A stretch of 64,000 nucleotides of DNA from Paracoccaceae bacterium. Its GTDB lineage: Bacteria > Pseudomonadota > Alphaproteobacteria > Rhodobacterales > Rhodobacteraceae. The notes below the pieces were generated by a model. The model did not search any database and was not told the origin of the DNA. It saw only the letters and a list, made by a program, of their open reading frames with translations. Location of the stretch: NCBI GenBank assembly GCA_016124615.1, contig WGNF01000007.1, forward strand, positions 124,001-188,000, written 5' to 3'. The position numbers and the translations under genes are program-made. Of this stretch, positions 27,452-36,241 are shown in pieces. Each line of letters starts with the position of its first letter. Positions within the stretch are counted from its first letter, which is position 1.

Positions 27452-27664
27452 ATGGCCGCCGCTTCGACGACCCGCCCGGCGCCGTTTGGCGCCATCGCGA
27501 CCTACAAAGTCGTGACCCTCTTCTCTGCCCTCGCCACCACGCTGTCGACCTGGAACGACGCCCGCGTGACCCGCAACTCGCTGGGCAAGCTCAGCGACCG
27601 CGAGCTTGACGATATCGGCCTGTGCCGGGGCGACATCGAGATGATCGCGCAAAGCCGCGCCTGA
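27452..27664 (+). CDS. Small DUF1127 (YjiS-like) protein
   Basis: The 70-residue product ends in the DUF1127 motif S-L-G-K-L-S-D-R-E-L-D-D-I-G-L followed by C-R-G-D-I, preceded by a basic linker and a mildly hydrophobic helix (about 18-35). Proteins of this family are small arginine-rich helical proteins; in Rhodobacter sphaeroides one member is an RNA-binding stress-induced protein linked to small RNAs. Here no downstream CCTCCTCCC motif of those small RNAs is seen; a hairpin terminator follows directly. Confidence 0.85.
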   Translation: MAAASTTRPAPFGAIATYKVVTLFSALATTLSTWNDARVTRNSLGKLSDRELDDIGLCRGDIEMIAQSRA

Positions 27665-27687
27665 TCACCCGATCTGAAGAACGACGA

Positions 27688-27719
27688 AAAGGCCGCGCCG
27701 GGAAACCGGGGCGGCCTTT
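27688..27719 (+). terminator. Terminator of the DUF1127 gene
   Basis: AAAGGCCGC (27688-27696) pairs with GCGGCCTTT (27711-27719), starting 24 bases after the stop. The A- and T-flanked stem could serve both this gene and the convergent gene ending at 27750. Confidence 0.7.
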
Positions 27720-27749
27720 GCATCTCTGCCCGATCGCAAGCGTCGGGGG

Positions 27750-28109
27750 TTATTTCGCGGGCGCCAGTTTGCCGCGCAGATCGTCGATCTTCCCGGCCAG
27801 GAAACCGGTCACCGGATCGACCGCCATCACCACCGCGCCGACGCGATCGATGGTGCCGCCCGCCTGAAGCCCGGCGATGCGGCTGGCATAGTCGGCGGGA
27901 CCGATGACGGCCAGCATCAGGACCTTCACAAAGGTCACCGCGATGACGACCATCACGAGCGGACGAACGATGTTGATGGATCGCGACGGCGGCGGCACGA
28001 AATACGACCGGCCCAAGGTTCCCGTCGCCTCAAAGCCGCCACCGCGACGATGCCGTTTCTGAATGCGGTAGATGCGCCCGTAAAAATCACGCAGATTCGG
28101 GTCGGCCAT
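27750..28109 (-). CDS. Single-pass membrane protein of unknown function (paralog A)
   Basis: The product, starting at ATG 28109 (M-A-D-P-N-L-R-D-F-Y), has 119 residues: a basic N-terminal segment with R-I-Y-R-I-Q-K-R-H-R-R, one membrane helix (about 49-68), then an A-D-Y ... G-G-T-I-D-R-V-G-A-V-V-M segment ending V-D-P-V-T. The same helix, spacing and D-P-V-T motif occur in the next gene upstream. I do not recognise the family. An ATG at 28139 is also in frame. Confidence 0.6.
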   Translation of the reverse strand: MADPNLRDFYGRIYRIQKRHRRGGGFEATGTLGRSYFVPPPSRSINIVRPLVMVVIAVTFVKVLMLAVIGPADYASRIAGLQAGGTIDRVGAVVMAVDPVTGFLAGKIDDLRGKLAPAK

Positions 28110-28235
28110 AACAAACTCCAACAGCACGGCCCCCGCCAAGTGTTTGTTATAGGGTCATATTGCGGCGAAATTAAGGCGTGAGCCTCCAACTTGCCGCAAA
28201 CTCGACGTGCTATCACCGGCCTCGCCTGATCGTGA

Positions 28236-28913
28236 TCAGGGCGAGGCGCCCGGCGCGTGTGGCAGCGGCGCCGTGACGAACATCCCGGCTTTGCCGCGTC
28301 GGACCGAACCCGACCCGTTGGCCCCGGCGAGCGGGCCGCCCTGAGCCGGGGCGTGAACGAAGTTGATGCCGCCACGGATCGCGCCGCCCGTGGTGGGCCC
28401 GATCCGCGGCTTTGGCGTCATGCCGATGCCCTGCGCGGCAGGCGCGCTCGCGATCGAGATCGCCGTCGGAACCGGATTGAAATTGAGCGAGGTCGGCGCC
28501 GAGGTCGGCGTTTCCGAGGGCGCCGTGGCTGCCGTGTTCACGACCGAGTCGATCTTGGTCTGGGCACTGGCCACGCTGGTGACGGCGCCGCCGGCGGTCG
28601 CGCGCAACAGCATCGTCACCGGATCGGGGCGCATCAGCATGGCGGCGAACTGATCGAGGATCGACCCCTGCGCCAGCATGGCGCGATGCTGGTCATAGGC
28701 ATCCACCCCGATGTCGAGCATCAGGGCGCCCTTCAGCACGATCACCGCCGCCGCCGCCATTCCCGCCAGCTTCAGCCCGATCTCGGCGCGCTGCCAGGGG
28801 CGTGGCAGATCGGCGCCCAACGCGACCGGGGCACGCGTCAGCGCGGCGCGAACCCGCGCCTCTTCGATCCGGCGCAGCCGGTCCTCGAATTCCTCGCGTG
28901 AACTGGCGTCCAT
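28236..28913 (-). CDS. Single-pass membrane protein of unknown function (paralog B)
   Basis: The 225-residue product begins with a charged helix (E-E-F-E-D-R-L-R-R-I-E-E), has one membrane helix (about 45-65), then a module Y-D-Q-H-R ... G-S-I-L-D-Q-F ... P-D-P-V-T matching paralog A, followed by a long Thr/Ala/Pro/Gly-rich tail (about 110-225) with no visible domain. It follows prmA on the minus strand. The role is unknown; membrane anchoring is the only supported property. Confidence 0.6.
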   Translation of the reverse strand: MDASSREEFEDRLRRIEEARVRAALTRAPVALGADLPRPWQRAEIGLKLAGMAAAAVIVLKGALMLDIGVDAYDQHRAMLAQGSILDQFAAMLMRPDPVTMLLRATAGGAVTSVASAQTKIDSVVNTAATAPSETPTSAPTSLNFNPVPTAISIASAPAAQGIGMTPKPRIGPTTGGAIRGGINFVHAPAQGGPLAGANGSGSVRRGKAGMFVTAPLPHAPGASP

Positions 28914-28985
28914 TCCTCATCGCCTCGCATCCGGCCATCCGGACCGGGCGACCCTGAGCCGGGAAAGCGGCGAAAGCGTGAAGAA

Positions 28986-29867
28986 TTAGCGGCGTTTCAT
29001 CAGCGTCAGCGCCGACCATTCGCCAAGGTCTTCGCGGGTTTCGACCTCGAAGCCCTGCGCGACATAGGCCGCGATCACCGCTTCGGCTTGCGTCACCAGA
29101 AGACCCGACAGGATCACCCGGCCCCCTAGCGCGACATGCGCGGCCATATCCGGGGCCAGTTCGATCAGCGGCCCCATCAGGATGTTGGCGAACACCAGGT
29201 CGAACGGCGCCGCAGCCGCCAGCTGCGGATGGTCGAACCCGGCCGCCTCAAGGCAGATCACCCGGCCGTCCAGCCCGTTCACCGCCACGTTCACCTCGGC
29301 GACTTCGACGGCAACCTCGTCGATGTCGGACGCCAGCACCGGGTTGGGCCAGATCGACGCCGCAGCCATCGCCAGCACTGCCGTGCCGCAGCCGATATCG
29401 GCCACGTGCAGCGCCACGACCCCGGCCTTGTCCAGCCGGTCCAGCGCGCGCAGGCAGCCCAGCGTGGTGCCGTGATGCCCGGTGCCGAAGGCCATCGAGG
29501 CCTCGATCATCAGCGCGATCTTGCCTTCGGGCACCTTGTCGGCGTCATGGCTGCCGTAGACGAAGAACTGCCCCGCCTCCACCGGCGTCAACTCGCGTTT
29601 TACCTTGGCGACCCAGTCGATCTCGGGCAATTCCGACACCGCAAAGGGGCGCGCGCCATGCACCGCGGCCAGCAGCGCCAGCGCCACCTCGTCCGGCGCT
29701 TCGGTGAAATAGACGCCAACCTCCCAAAGCCCGGACCCGTCCTCGATCTCGAACACGCCGACGCCGGTCGGCTCGGGCATCAGGTCTTCCAGCGCCTCGG
29801 CCAGCGCTTCGGCGGGCGCCTGCCCCGGCAGGGTGGTCAGGGCGGAAAAGGTGGGCATCGGCGGCAC
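28986..29867 (-). CDS. prmA: PrmA, ribosomal protein L11 methyltransferase
   Basis: This SAM-dependent enzyme trimethylates ribosomal protein L11. The product has 293 residues from ATG 29867 or 290 from ATG 29858. The N-terminal L11-binding domain is followed by A-F-G-T-G-H-H-G-T-T, motif I V-A-D-I-G-C-G-T-A-V-L-A, and the catalytic-site N-I-L-M-G-P-L segment, the PrmA counterpart of NxxxxP. Its upstream neighbour on the same strand is a P-loop protein, 24 bases away. Confidence 0.92.
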   Translation of the reverse strand: MPPMPTFSALTTLPGQAPAEALAEALEDLMPEPTGVGVFEIEDGSGLWEVGVYFTEAPDEVALALLAAVHGARPFAVSELPEIDWVAKVKRELTPVEAGQFFVYGSHDADKVPEGKIALMIEASMAFGTGHHGTTLGCLRALDRLDKAGVVALHVADIGCGTAVLAMAAASIWPNPVLASDIDEVAVEVAEVNVAVNGLDGRVICLEAAGFDHPQLAAAAPFDLVFANILMGPLIELAPDMAAHVALGGRVILSGLLVTQAEAVIAAYVAQGFEVETREDLGEWSALTLMKRR

Positions 29868-29891
29868 TCCGGGGTTGCGGTCGGCCCTGCC

Positions 29892-30446
29892 CTACGGCGC
29901 GGCGTCGGTGCGGTCAAGCCAGCCTTGCACCAGGGGCAGCAGTGCCGCAAGATCGGCGCCCGCATCAAGCCGCAGCAACGGGCAGGGCAGCCGCGCCAGC
30001 CAGTCTTCCTGCGTGCGGCGCGAGCGGCGCAGAAAGGTCGGGTCGTCATAGCCCGCCGCCCAATCCACAAACTCGCGGTGTGCGGCGGCAAGATCGCCCC
30101 CCGGCGCGATCCGGGCGCCATAGCGCGCCGTTTCGCGCGCGATCAGCCGGTCGATGCGCAGGCCGGGCGCCAGCGTCAGGAACACCACATGGCTCAGCCG
30201 CGGGATCACCGCATCGCCCCAGCCCATCGGCGAGCCCGACAGCACCCAGTCGGCGCGCGGCAGGAACATCCGTTCCATCAGCGCGACCCGCTCGGCCTCG
30301 TTGCGCCGGGCGGTGAAGGGCGGATCGGTCGGGTGCCAGAAGAAATCGTCGACGTCGAAGTGCTGCGTCGCCAGCGCCGAGGCCAGCGCCCGCCCCAGCG
30401 TCAAGGTGCCCGCCCCGCTGCCGCCGATGATCAGGATGCGCGCCAC
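29892..30446 (-). CDS. P-loop kinase-like protein with variant Walker A
   Basis: The product, from GTG 30446 (preceded by GGAGGAA), has 184 residues and resembles small adenylate/shikimate-kinase-like P-loop proteins: I-I-G-G-S-G-A-G-T-L-T-L-G near the N-terminus, then F-D-V-D-D-F-F-W-H-P, and R-x-x-R segments in the lid region. The usual Walker A lysine (G-x-G-K-S/T) is a threonine here. I recall relatives with A-S-G-x-G-T/V-S/T-T, so this may be a family trait. The substrate is unknown. Confidence 0.65.
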   Translation of the reverse strand: MARILIIGGSGAGTLTLGRALASALATQHFDVDDFFWHPTDPPFTARRNEAERVALMERMFLPRADWVLSGSPMGWGDAVIPRLSHVVFLTLAPGLRIDRLIARETARYGARIAPGGDLAAAHREFVDWAAGYDDPTFLRRSRRTQEDWLARLPCPLLRLDAGADLAALLPLVQGWLDRTDAAP

Positions 30447-30598
30447 CCGGTTCCTCCACCAAACCGCTTCGGAAGTACCCTGCGCCGGAACCCGCGGCAA
30501 GCCGCCGACCCTGCTTGTAATCGCCGCAGCCGTGCTATGTTGCGAACAGGTGGCCCGCCCGAGGCCGCCGCGAACCCAGCCCACCGGAGGAGATCCCC

Positions 30599-30973
30599 AT
30601 GACCATCCGCTTCCCCCTTGCCCTCGTGCTGGCCCTTGGCCTTCCGGCCATGGCCCTTGCAGATCCGGCGATGACCGCCGACAGCGCCAAGGGCAAGGTC
30701 CTGACCGACGCCGCCGGCATGTCGCTTTACACCTTTGATATGGACAAGGTCGGCAAATCCGCCTGCACCGGCGCCTGCGCGACGAACTGGCCGCCGCTGG
30801 CCGCCGCCAGTTCCGATATGGCGTCCGGCGACTGGACGCTGATCACCCGCGATGGCGGCGTGCGGCAGTGGGCCTACAAGGGCAAGCCGCTTTACACCTT
30901 CAAGATGGACATGGCGAAGGGCGACCAGGCCGGCGACGGCGTCAAGGGCATCTGGCACCTCGCCCGGCCCTGA
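30599..30973 (+). CDS. Secreted YxFxxD-repeat protein (COG4315 type)
   Basis: The 124-residue product has a clear signal peptide (M-T-I-R-F-P-L-A-L-V-L-A-L-G-L, cut after A-L-A) and two Y-T-F-x-x-D motifs: L-Y-T-F-D-M-D and L-Y-T-F-K-M-D, with C-T-G-A-C between them. These are the hallmarks of the predicted periplasmic COG4315 family, whose function is not established. GGAGGAG precedes the ATG. A weak promoter candidate is CTTGTA with TATGTT near 30515-30541. A strong GC hairpin follows the stop. Confidence 0.8.
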   Translation: MTIRFPLALVLALGLPAMALADPAMTADSAKGKVLTDAAGMSLYTFDMDKVGKSACTGACATNWPPLAAASSDMASGDWTLITRDGGVRQWAYKGKPLYTFKMDMAKGDQAGDGVKGIWHLARP

Positions 30974-30999
30974 ACCGGCATCGGCAGAAGGAACCCCGC

Positions 31000-31025
31000 G
31001 GCACCGGCGCCAAGGCGCCGGTGCC
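31000..31025 (+). terminator. GC hairpin after the YxFxxD gene
   Basis: GGCACCGGCGCC (31000-31011) pairs perfectly with GGCGCCGGTGCC (31014-31025). The stem is very stable but has no T-run, so it may terminate inefficiently or protect mRNA. It ends six bases before an Fnr-like box. Confidence 0.45.
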
Positions 31026-31030
31026 GGCGT

Positions 31031-31044
31031 GTGATCTGCATCAA
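31031..31044. promoter_or_regulatory. Fnr/FnrL-like box upstream of yeeE
   Basis: GTGAT-CTGC-ATCAA matches the FnrL consensus TTGAT-N4-ATCAA in nine of ten fixed positions. Its centre lies 63 bases before the transporter ATG, after the hairpin that closes the previous gene. A clear -10 box is not visible, so activation at this spacing is only possible, not shown. Confidence 0.5.
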
Positions 31045-31100
31045 GGCGCCCTGCGCCCGTCTGTGGCAAACGCGAAAACGCGAGTGCTGGAAGGACGGGC

Positions 31101-32162
31101 ATGGACCTCGTTTCCCTTGTTGACCGGATCGGCGACGCCCCCGCGGCGGCGCTTTTCGGTGTGCTGACCGGCGTGATCTTCGGCATCGCCGCGCAACGCT
31201 CGGCCTTCTGCCTGCGTGCGGCCACCGTGGAATTCGCGCGCGGCCGCCTCGGGCCACGGGTCGCGGTCTGGCTGCTGACCTTCTCGACCGCGATGGTCTG
31301 GGTGCAGGGGGCGGAATACCTTGGCCTCTTTCACGCCTCCGAGGCGCGCATCATGGCGGTGCCGGGGTCGTGGTCGGGCGCCATCATCGGCGGGCTGGTC
31401 TTCGGCGTCGGCATGGTGATGGCGCGCGGCTGTTCGGGCCGCCTGCTGGTGCTGGCGGCCACCGGCAACCTGCGCTCGGTCGTGTCGGGGCTGATCTTTG
31501 CCGTCACCGCGCAGATGAGCCTGCATGGCTGGATCGCCCCGCTGCGCGACCGCATCGCGGCGCTTTGGGTCACGCAGGGCGGCCACAATCTCGACCTGCT
31601 CGACGCCAGCGGCCTGCCACGCGAATCCGGCCTTGTGCTGGGCCTTGCCATCGCCGTGGTGGCGTTGGCGATTGCCCGGCGCAACCGGATCGGCGCGGGT
31701 AGCCTGATCTTTGCCTCCGGCGTCGGTTTCGCGGTCGCGGTGGGCTGGGTGCTGACCTATGCGCTGGCGCAGATCAGCTTCACCCCGACGCCCGTCACCT
31801 CGGCCACCTTCACCGGCCCCTCGGCCAACACGCTGATGTTCTTTCTGACCCGCGACGCCGCGCTGACCTTCGACGTGGGTCTGGTGCCGGGCGTCTTTCT
31901 GGGCGCCTTCCTCGCGGCGGCGCTGGCGGGAGAGTTGCAATTCAGGGGTTTCGAGGGCGAGGGCCCGATGCGCCGCGCGATGACCGGCGCTGCGCTGATG
32001 GGCTTTGGCGGCATGCTGGCGGGTGGCTGCGCCATCGGCAACGGCGTCACCGGCACCTCGATCTTCACCGGAACCGCGTGGGTCGCGCTGACCTGCATGT
32101 GGCTGGGCGCGATGGCGGCGGATTTCGTCATCGACCAGCGCCGCGAGGCCGTTCTGGCCTAA
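31101..32162 (+). CDS. YeeE/YedE-family sulfur-compound transporter
   Basis: This polytopic inner-membrane protein of 353 residues has about nine membrane segments. The conserved cysteines of the YeeE (thiosulfate uptake) family are visible: R-S-A-F-C-L-R-A near residue 35, A-R-G-C-S-G-R-L near 113, and A-G-G-C-A-I-G-N-G near 313. Transported species may be thiosulfate or related. No TusA-like partner gene is adjacent. An Fnr-like box lies upstream. The gene ends with a 4-base overlap of the convergent priA. Confidence 0.85.
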   Translation: MDLVSLVDRIGDAPAAALFGVLTGVIFGIAAQRSAFCLRAATVEFARGRLGPRVAVWLLTFSTAMVWVQGAEYLGLFHASEARIMAVPGSWSGAIIGGLVFGVGMVMARGCSGRLLVLAATGNLRSVVSGLIFAVTAQMSLHGWIAPLRDRIAALWVTQGGHNLDLLDASGLPRESGLVLGLAIAVVALAIARRNRIGAGSLIFASGVGFAVAVGWVLTYALAQISFTPTPVTSATFTGPSANTLMFFLTRDAALTFDVGLVPGVFLGAFLAAALAGELQFRGFEGEGPMRRAMTGAALMGFGGMLAGGCAIGNGVTGTSIFTGTAWVALTCMWLGAMAADFVIDQRREAVLA

Positions 32163-34354
32163 AGAAAGCTCTGCGGGTCGATGTCGATCGACAGCCGCAG
32201 GTCGTTCGGCGGCTTCAACTGCCCGACCCAGCGCGCCAGCGCCGCCTGCAACGGCACGCCCTTTTCCGCCTTCACCAGCAGCCGCACCCGGTGCCGCCCG
32301 CGAATCCGCGCGATTGGCGCGGGGGCCGGGCCGAACACCTGCGCCCCCACCGCGCGCAACGGCCCGTCACGCCGCGCCAGTTCGGCGCCGAAATCGAACA
32401 CCGCCTGCACGTCGGGGGAGCTGAGCACGATGCCCGCCATCCGGCCGTAGGGTGGCATCCCGGCCGCCTTGCGTTCCGCCGCCTCGGCGCGCCAGAACCC
32501 CTCCTCATCCCCCGACAGGATCGCGCGGATCACCGGATGATCCGGCTGGCAGGTCTGCAACAGCGCCACGCCCGGCTTTTCCGCCCGGCCGGCCCGGCCC
32601 GCGACCTGCCGCATGGTCTGAAACGTCCGTTCCGCCGCGCGCAGGTCGGACCCCTGCAAGCCCAGATCGGCGTCGATCACGCCGACCAGCGTCAGATGCG
32701 GAAAGTTGTGACCCTTGGCCACCAGTTGCGTGCCGATGATGATATCGGCCGCACCGTCGGCAATCGCCTCGATCTGCTCTTTCAAGGCCCGCGCCGAGCC
32801 GAAGAGGTCGGACGACAGCACCGCCACCCGCGCGGTGGGAAAGACCTTGGCCACCTCTTCCGCCAGCCGTTCCACCCCCGGCCCCACCGGGGCCAGCTTG
32901 CCCTCGACCCCGCAGGAAGGGCACTTCACCGGCATCGGCTTGGTCTCGCCGCATTGGTGGCAGACGAGGCGTTTCAGGAACCGGTGTTCCACCATCCGCG
33001 CGTCGCAATGATCGCAGCCGATCTGATGGCCGCAGGCGCGGCAGACGGTGACGGGGGCATAGCCGCGCCGGTTCAGGAACAGAAGCGACTGTTCCCCCGC
33101 CTGCAACCGCGCCGCCACCGCCCGTTGCAGGGTGGGAGAGATCCAGCGGTCGCCCGGCAGGGTTTCCGCCCGCATGTCGATCGCCCGCATCTCGGGCAGA
33201 TCCGCCGCACCGAAGCGGGCGGGCAGGTCCAGCCGGGCGTATTTGCCCTGTTCGGCGTTCACCCAGCTTTCCAGTGAGGGCGTCGCCGAGGCCAGCACCA
33301 CCTGCGCGTGCAGGATCGAGGCGCGCAGCACCGCCATGTCGCGCGCGTTGTAAAGCACGCCATCCTCTTGCTTGTACGAAGTGTCGTGTTCCTCATCGAC
33401 AACGATCAGCCCCAGATCGCGGAACGGCAGGAACAGCGCCGACCGCGCGCCGACCACCAGTTGCGCGCCGCCCTCGCCCGCCATCCGCCAGACCCGGCGA
33501 CGTTCGGTGACGGTGATGCCGGAATGCCATTCAGCGGGGCGGGCGCCAAACCGGTCCTCCACCCGCGCCAGAAACCCGGCGGTCAGCGCAATCTCGGGCA
33601 GCAGCACCAGTGCCTGCCGCCCCTTCGCCAGACATTCCGCCACCGCCTCCAGATAAACCTCGGTCTTGCCGGACCCGGTGACGCCCTTCAACAGCGTCGT
33701 GCCATAGCTGCCCGCGGCCACGCCCCGGCGCAACGCCGCCGCCGCCACCGCCTGATCGGGCGACAGCGCTGCCCCCGGCAAAGCCGGGTCGAGCCACGGA
33801 TAGGGCAGATCGCGCGGCGCCTCTTCCTCGGATACCGCGCCCTGTGCGACAAGGCCCTTCACCACCGATGACGTCACCCCCGCCAGATCGGACAACTCGC
33901 CCAGCGTGAAGGCCAGCCCGCCGTGGTCGCGTAGCACCGCCAGCACACGGGTGCGCGCGTCCGTCATGCGGTCGGGGTCCGCCCCACCCGACCGGTAGAC
34001 GCGCCGCATCGCCGGGCTGTCACCCAGCCCCGGCGCGCGGGTGGCCAGCCGCAGCATCGCGTGCATCGGCGTCAGCGTGTAGTCGGCGGCGCGCGACAGA
34101 AACAGCCGCAACTCCTCCTGCATCGGCGCGGCGTCCAGCACCCGCGTCACCGGGCGCAATTTGGCGGCGTCGAATCCGCCCTGCCCCGGCCCCCAGACCA
34201 CACCCAGGACCCGCCGCGGCCCCAGTGGCACCTCGACATAGGCACCCGCGACGCAGCCACCCTCTGGCGCGCGGTAATCGAGCAGGCGATCAAGCGGTTG
34301 CGTGGTCAGCACGCCGACCCGCTCGCCCTCGCCGAAATCGCCATCATCCGCCAT
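32159..34354 (-). CDS. priA: PriA, primosomal replication-restart helicase
   Basis: PriA reloads the replisome at stalled forks. The 731-residue product (ATG 34354, behind AAAGGA) has the N-terminal 3'-binding domain, Walker [12 protein letters not shown], Walker B V-D-E-E-H-D, the zinc-cysteine cluster (C-R-A-C, C-D-H-C, C-H-Q-C, C-P-S-C) and the helicase C region with A-G-R-A-G-R. The first ATG at 34435 is not preceded by a ribosome site and is less likely. Confidence 0.95.
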   Translation of the reverse strand: MADDGDFGEGERVGVLTTQPLDRLLDYRAPEGGCVAGAYVEVPLGPRRVLGVVWGPGQGGFDAAKLRPVTRVLDAAPMQEELRLFLSRAADYTLTPMHAMLRLATRAPGLGDSPAMRRVYRSGGADPDRMTDARTRVLAVLRDHGGLAFTLGELSDLAGVTSSVVKGLVAQGAVSEEEAPRDLPYPWLDPALPGAALSPDQAVAAAALRRGVAAGSYGTTLLKGVTGSGKTEVYLEAVAECLAKGRQALVLLPEIALTAGFLARVEDRFGARPAEWHSGITVTERRRVWRMAGEGGAQLVVGARSALFLPFRDLGLIVVDEEHDTSYKQEDGVLYNARDMAVLRASILHAQVVLASATPSLESWVNAEQGKYARLDLPARFGAADLPEMRAIDMRAETLPGDRWISPTLQRAVAARLQAGEQSLLFLNRRGYAPVTVCRACGHQIGCDHCDARMVEHRFLKRLVCHQCGETKPMPVKCPSCGVEGKLAPVGPGVERLAEEVAKVFPTARVAVLSSDLFGSARALKEQIEAIADGAADIIIGTQLVAKGHNFPHLTLVGVIDADLGLQGSDLRAAERTFQTMRQVAGRAGRAEKPGVALLQTCQPDHPVIRAILSGDEEGFWRAEAAERKAAGMPPYGRMAGIVLSSPDVQAVFDFGAELARRDGPLRAVGAQVFGPAPAPIARIRGRHRVRLLVKAEKGVPLQAALARWVGQLKPPNDLRLSIDIDPQSFL

Positions 34355-34437
34355 GCCCGATCCTTTGGCCTTTCGAGAGGCCGCCCCATGCGGTAATACA
34401 TCGCCGACCACAGCCGCAACCGGAAGGGGACGCACCC

Positions 34438-35091
34438 ATGAAATTCTTTGTCGATACCGCCGATGTCGCCGCCATCGCCGAGCTGAATGCTCTGGGCATG
34501 GTGGACGGCGTGACCACGAACCCCTCGCTGATCCTGAAGTCCGGCCGCGACATCCTCGAAGTCACCAAGGAAATCTGCTCGATCGTCGCCGGCCCGGTCT
34601 CGGCCGAGGTCGTGTCGCTGAAGGCTGACGAGATGATCGCCGAGGGCCGCAAGCTGGCCGATATCGCGCCGAACATCACGGTGAAGGTGCCGCTGACCTG
34701 GGATGGCCTCAAGGCCTGCAAGGTGCTGTCGGACGCGGGCCACATGGTCAACGTCACGCTGTGCTTCTCGGCCAATCAGGCGCTGATCGCGGCCAAGGCC
34801 GGGGCCACGTTCATCTCGCCCTTCATCGGGCGGCTGGACGACATCAACATGGACGGGCTGGACCTGATCGCCGACATCCGCACGATCTACGACAACTACA
34901 ACTTCAAGACGCAGATCCTTGCCGCCTCGATCCGCACGGTGAACCACGTCACCGAATGCGCCCGCATCGGCGCCGACGTGATGACCGCCCCGCCCGAGGT
35001 GATCCGCAAGCTGGCCAGCCATCCGCTGACCGACGCGGGTCTGGCGCAGTTCCTGAAAGACTGGGAAAAGACCGGCCAGAAGATCCTCTGA
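34438..35091 (+). CDS. tal: Transaldolase (small TalC/FSA type)
   Basis: This class I aldolase of 217 residues belongs to the non-oxidative pentose phosphate pathway. The N-terminus [19 protein letters not shown], the Schiff-base lysine in I-T-V-K-V-P-L-T, and [11 protein letters not shown] are all present. The start is ATG 34438 after AAGGGG. Some members of this size group are fructose-6-phosphate aldolases; the R-x-D and F-I-S-P segments favour transaldolase. A 10-bp hairpin follows the stop. Confidence 0.9.
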   Translation: MKFFVDTADVAAIAELNALGMVDGVTTNPSLILKSGRDILEVTKEICSIVAGPVSAEVVSLKADEMIAEGRKLADIAPNITVKVPLTWDGLKACKVLSDAGHMVNVTLCFSANQALIAAKAGATFISPFIGRLDDINMDGLDLIADIRTIYDNYNFKTQILAASIRTVNHVTECARIGADVMTAPPEVIRKLASHPLTDAGLAQFLKDWEKTGQKIL

Positions 35092-35104
35092 CCGTGACGG
35101 ACCC

Positions 35105-35129
35105 CTGCCCCGGATCACCTCCGGGGCAG
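35105..35129 (+). terminator. Terminator-like hairpin after tal
   Basis: CTGCCCCGGA (35105-35114) and TCCGGGGCAG (35120-35129) are perfect complements with a 5-base loop, 13 bases after the tal stop. No T-run follows, so it may reduce rather than stop transcription into the aldo/keto reductase gene. Confidence 0.5.
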
Positions 35130-35153
35130 CCCGCGCCGCGAAAGGATCAGAAG

Positions 35154-36143
35154 ATGCACACCCGACCGCTTGGCACCACCGGCCCCGAAAGCTCCGCCCT
35201 CGGGTTGGGCTGCATGGGCATGTCGGATGCCTACGGCCCCGCCGACCGCAGCGAAAGCCTTGCCACGATCCACGCGGCGATGGAGGCGGGGATCACCCTG
35301 ATCGACACCGGCGATTTCTACGGCATGGGCCACAACGAGATGCTGATCGCCGAGGCGATCGCGGGCAAGCGCGACCGGGTGCTGCTGTCGGTCAAATTCG
35401 GCGCCCAGCGTGACCCGTCGAACGCCTGGCTTGGCTTTGACGCGCGCCCGCAGGCGGTGAAGGCCGCGCTGGCCTATACGCTGAAGCGGCTGAACACCGA
35501 CCATATCGACATCTACCGCCCCGCCCGCCTCGATCCGGCGGTGCCGATCGAGGACACCATCGGCGCCATCGCCGACATGGTGAAGGCGGGCTACGTGCGC
35601 CACATCGGCCTGTCCGAGGCAGGCCCCGAAACGATCCGCCGCGCCGCCGCCGTGCATCCGATCTGCGATCTGCAAATCGAATATTCGCTGATCTCGCGCG
35701 GGATCGAGGATGCAATCCTGCCCGCCTGCCGCGCGCTTGGCATCGGCATCACCGCCTATGGCGTGCTGTCGCGCGGGCTGATCAGCGGGCACTGGACCGG
35801 CGAGGTCAAGCCCGGCGACATGCGTCGGCTCTACCCGCGCTTTTCGGGCGAGAACCTGACGCAGAACCTTGCGCTGGTCGAGGCGATCCGCGCCTTGGCC
35901 GACGCCCGCGCCGCCACCGTCGCGCAGGTCGCCATCGCCTGGGTGCTGGCCAGGGGCCGCGACATCGTTCCGCTGATCGGCGCCCGTAGCCGCACCCGGC
36001 TGGACGAGGCGTTGGGCGCCCTCGCGCTCGACCTCAGCCACGGCGAAATCGCCACGCTGGAGGCCGCGATCCCGAAAGGCGCCGCCGCCGGGCAGCGATA
36101 TGCCGCGGCACAGATGGCGCATCTGGACAGCGAACGCGGCTGA
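35154..36143 (+). CDS. Aldo/keto reductase lacking the tetrad histidine
   Basis: This NADPH-dependent oxidoreductase of 329 residues has the AKR TIM barrel. The catalytic Asp and Tyr are in D-T-G-D-F-Y-G-M-G-H-N-E, the Lys in S-V-K-F-G. The usual tetrad His in Y-x-x-H-R-V-D is replaced: the sequence reads D-I-Y-R-P-A-R-L-D-P. The rest (G-L-S-E-A, Q-I-E-Y-S-L, L-I-G-A-R-S-R) is normal. The start is ATG 35154, after AAAGGATC. Substrate unknown. Confidence 0.85.
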   Translation: MHTRPLGTTGPESSALGLGCMGMSDAYGPADRSESLATIHAAMEAGITLIDTGDFYGMGHNEMLIAEAIAGKRDRVLLSVKFGAQRDPSNAWLGFDARPQAVKAALAYTLKRLNTDHIDIYRPARLDPAVPIEDTIGAIADMVKAGYVRHIGLSEAGPETIRRAAAVHPICDLQIEYSLISRGIEDAILPACRALGIGITAYGVLSRGLISGHWTGEVKPGDMRRLYPRFSGENLTQNLALVEAIRALADARAATVAQVAIAWVLARGRDIVPLIGARSRTRLDEALGALALDLSHGEIATLEAAIPKGAAAGQRYAAAQMAHLDSERG

Positions 36144-36241
36144 CCCGCCAAACGACTGGCGCCACAGTCGCAATTTCGTGTATGGTTCGGCAAAAGACTT
36201 CAGCGAAGCCGCGTCGCTTCGCCAGGACAGACGAGGCAGGC

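Noticed and set aside
27665..27749. CcsR-type small RNAs after the DUF1127 gene, as known in Rhodobacter sphaeroides
   Set aside because: The 85-base gap has no CCTCCTCCC motif and only one hairpin, which is better explained as a terminator.
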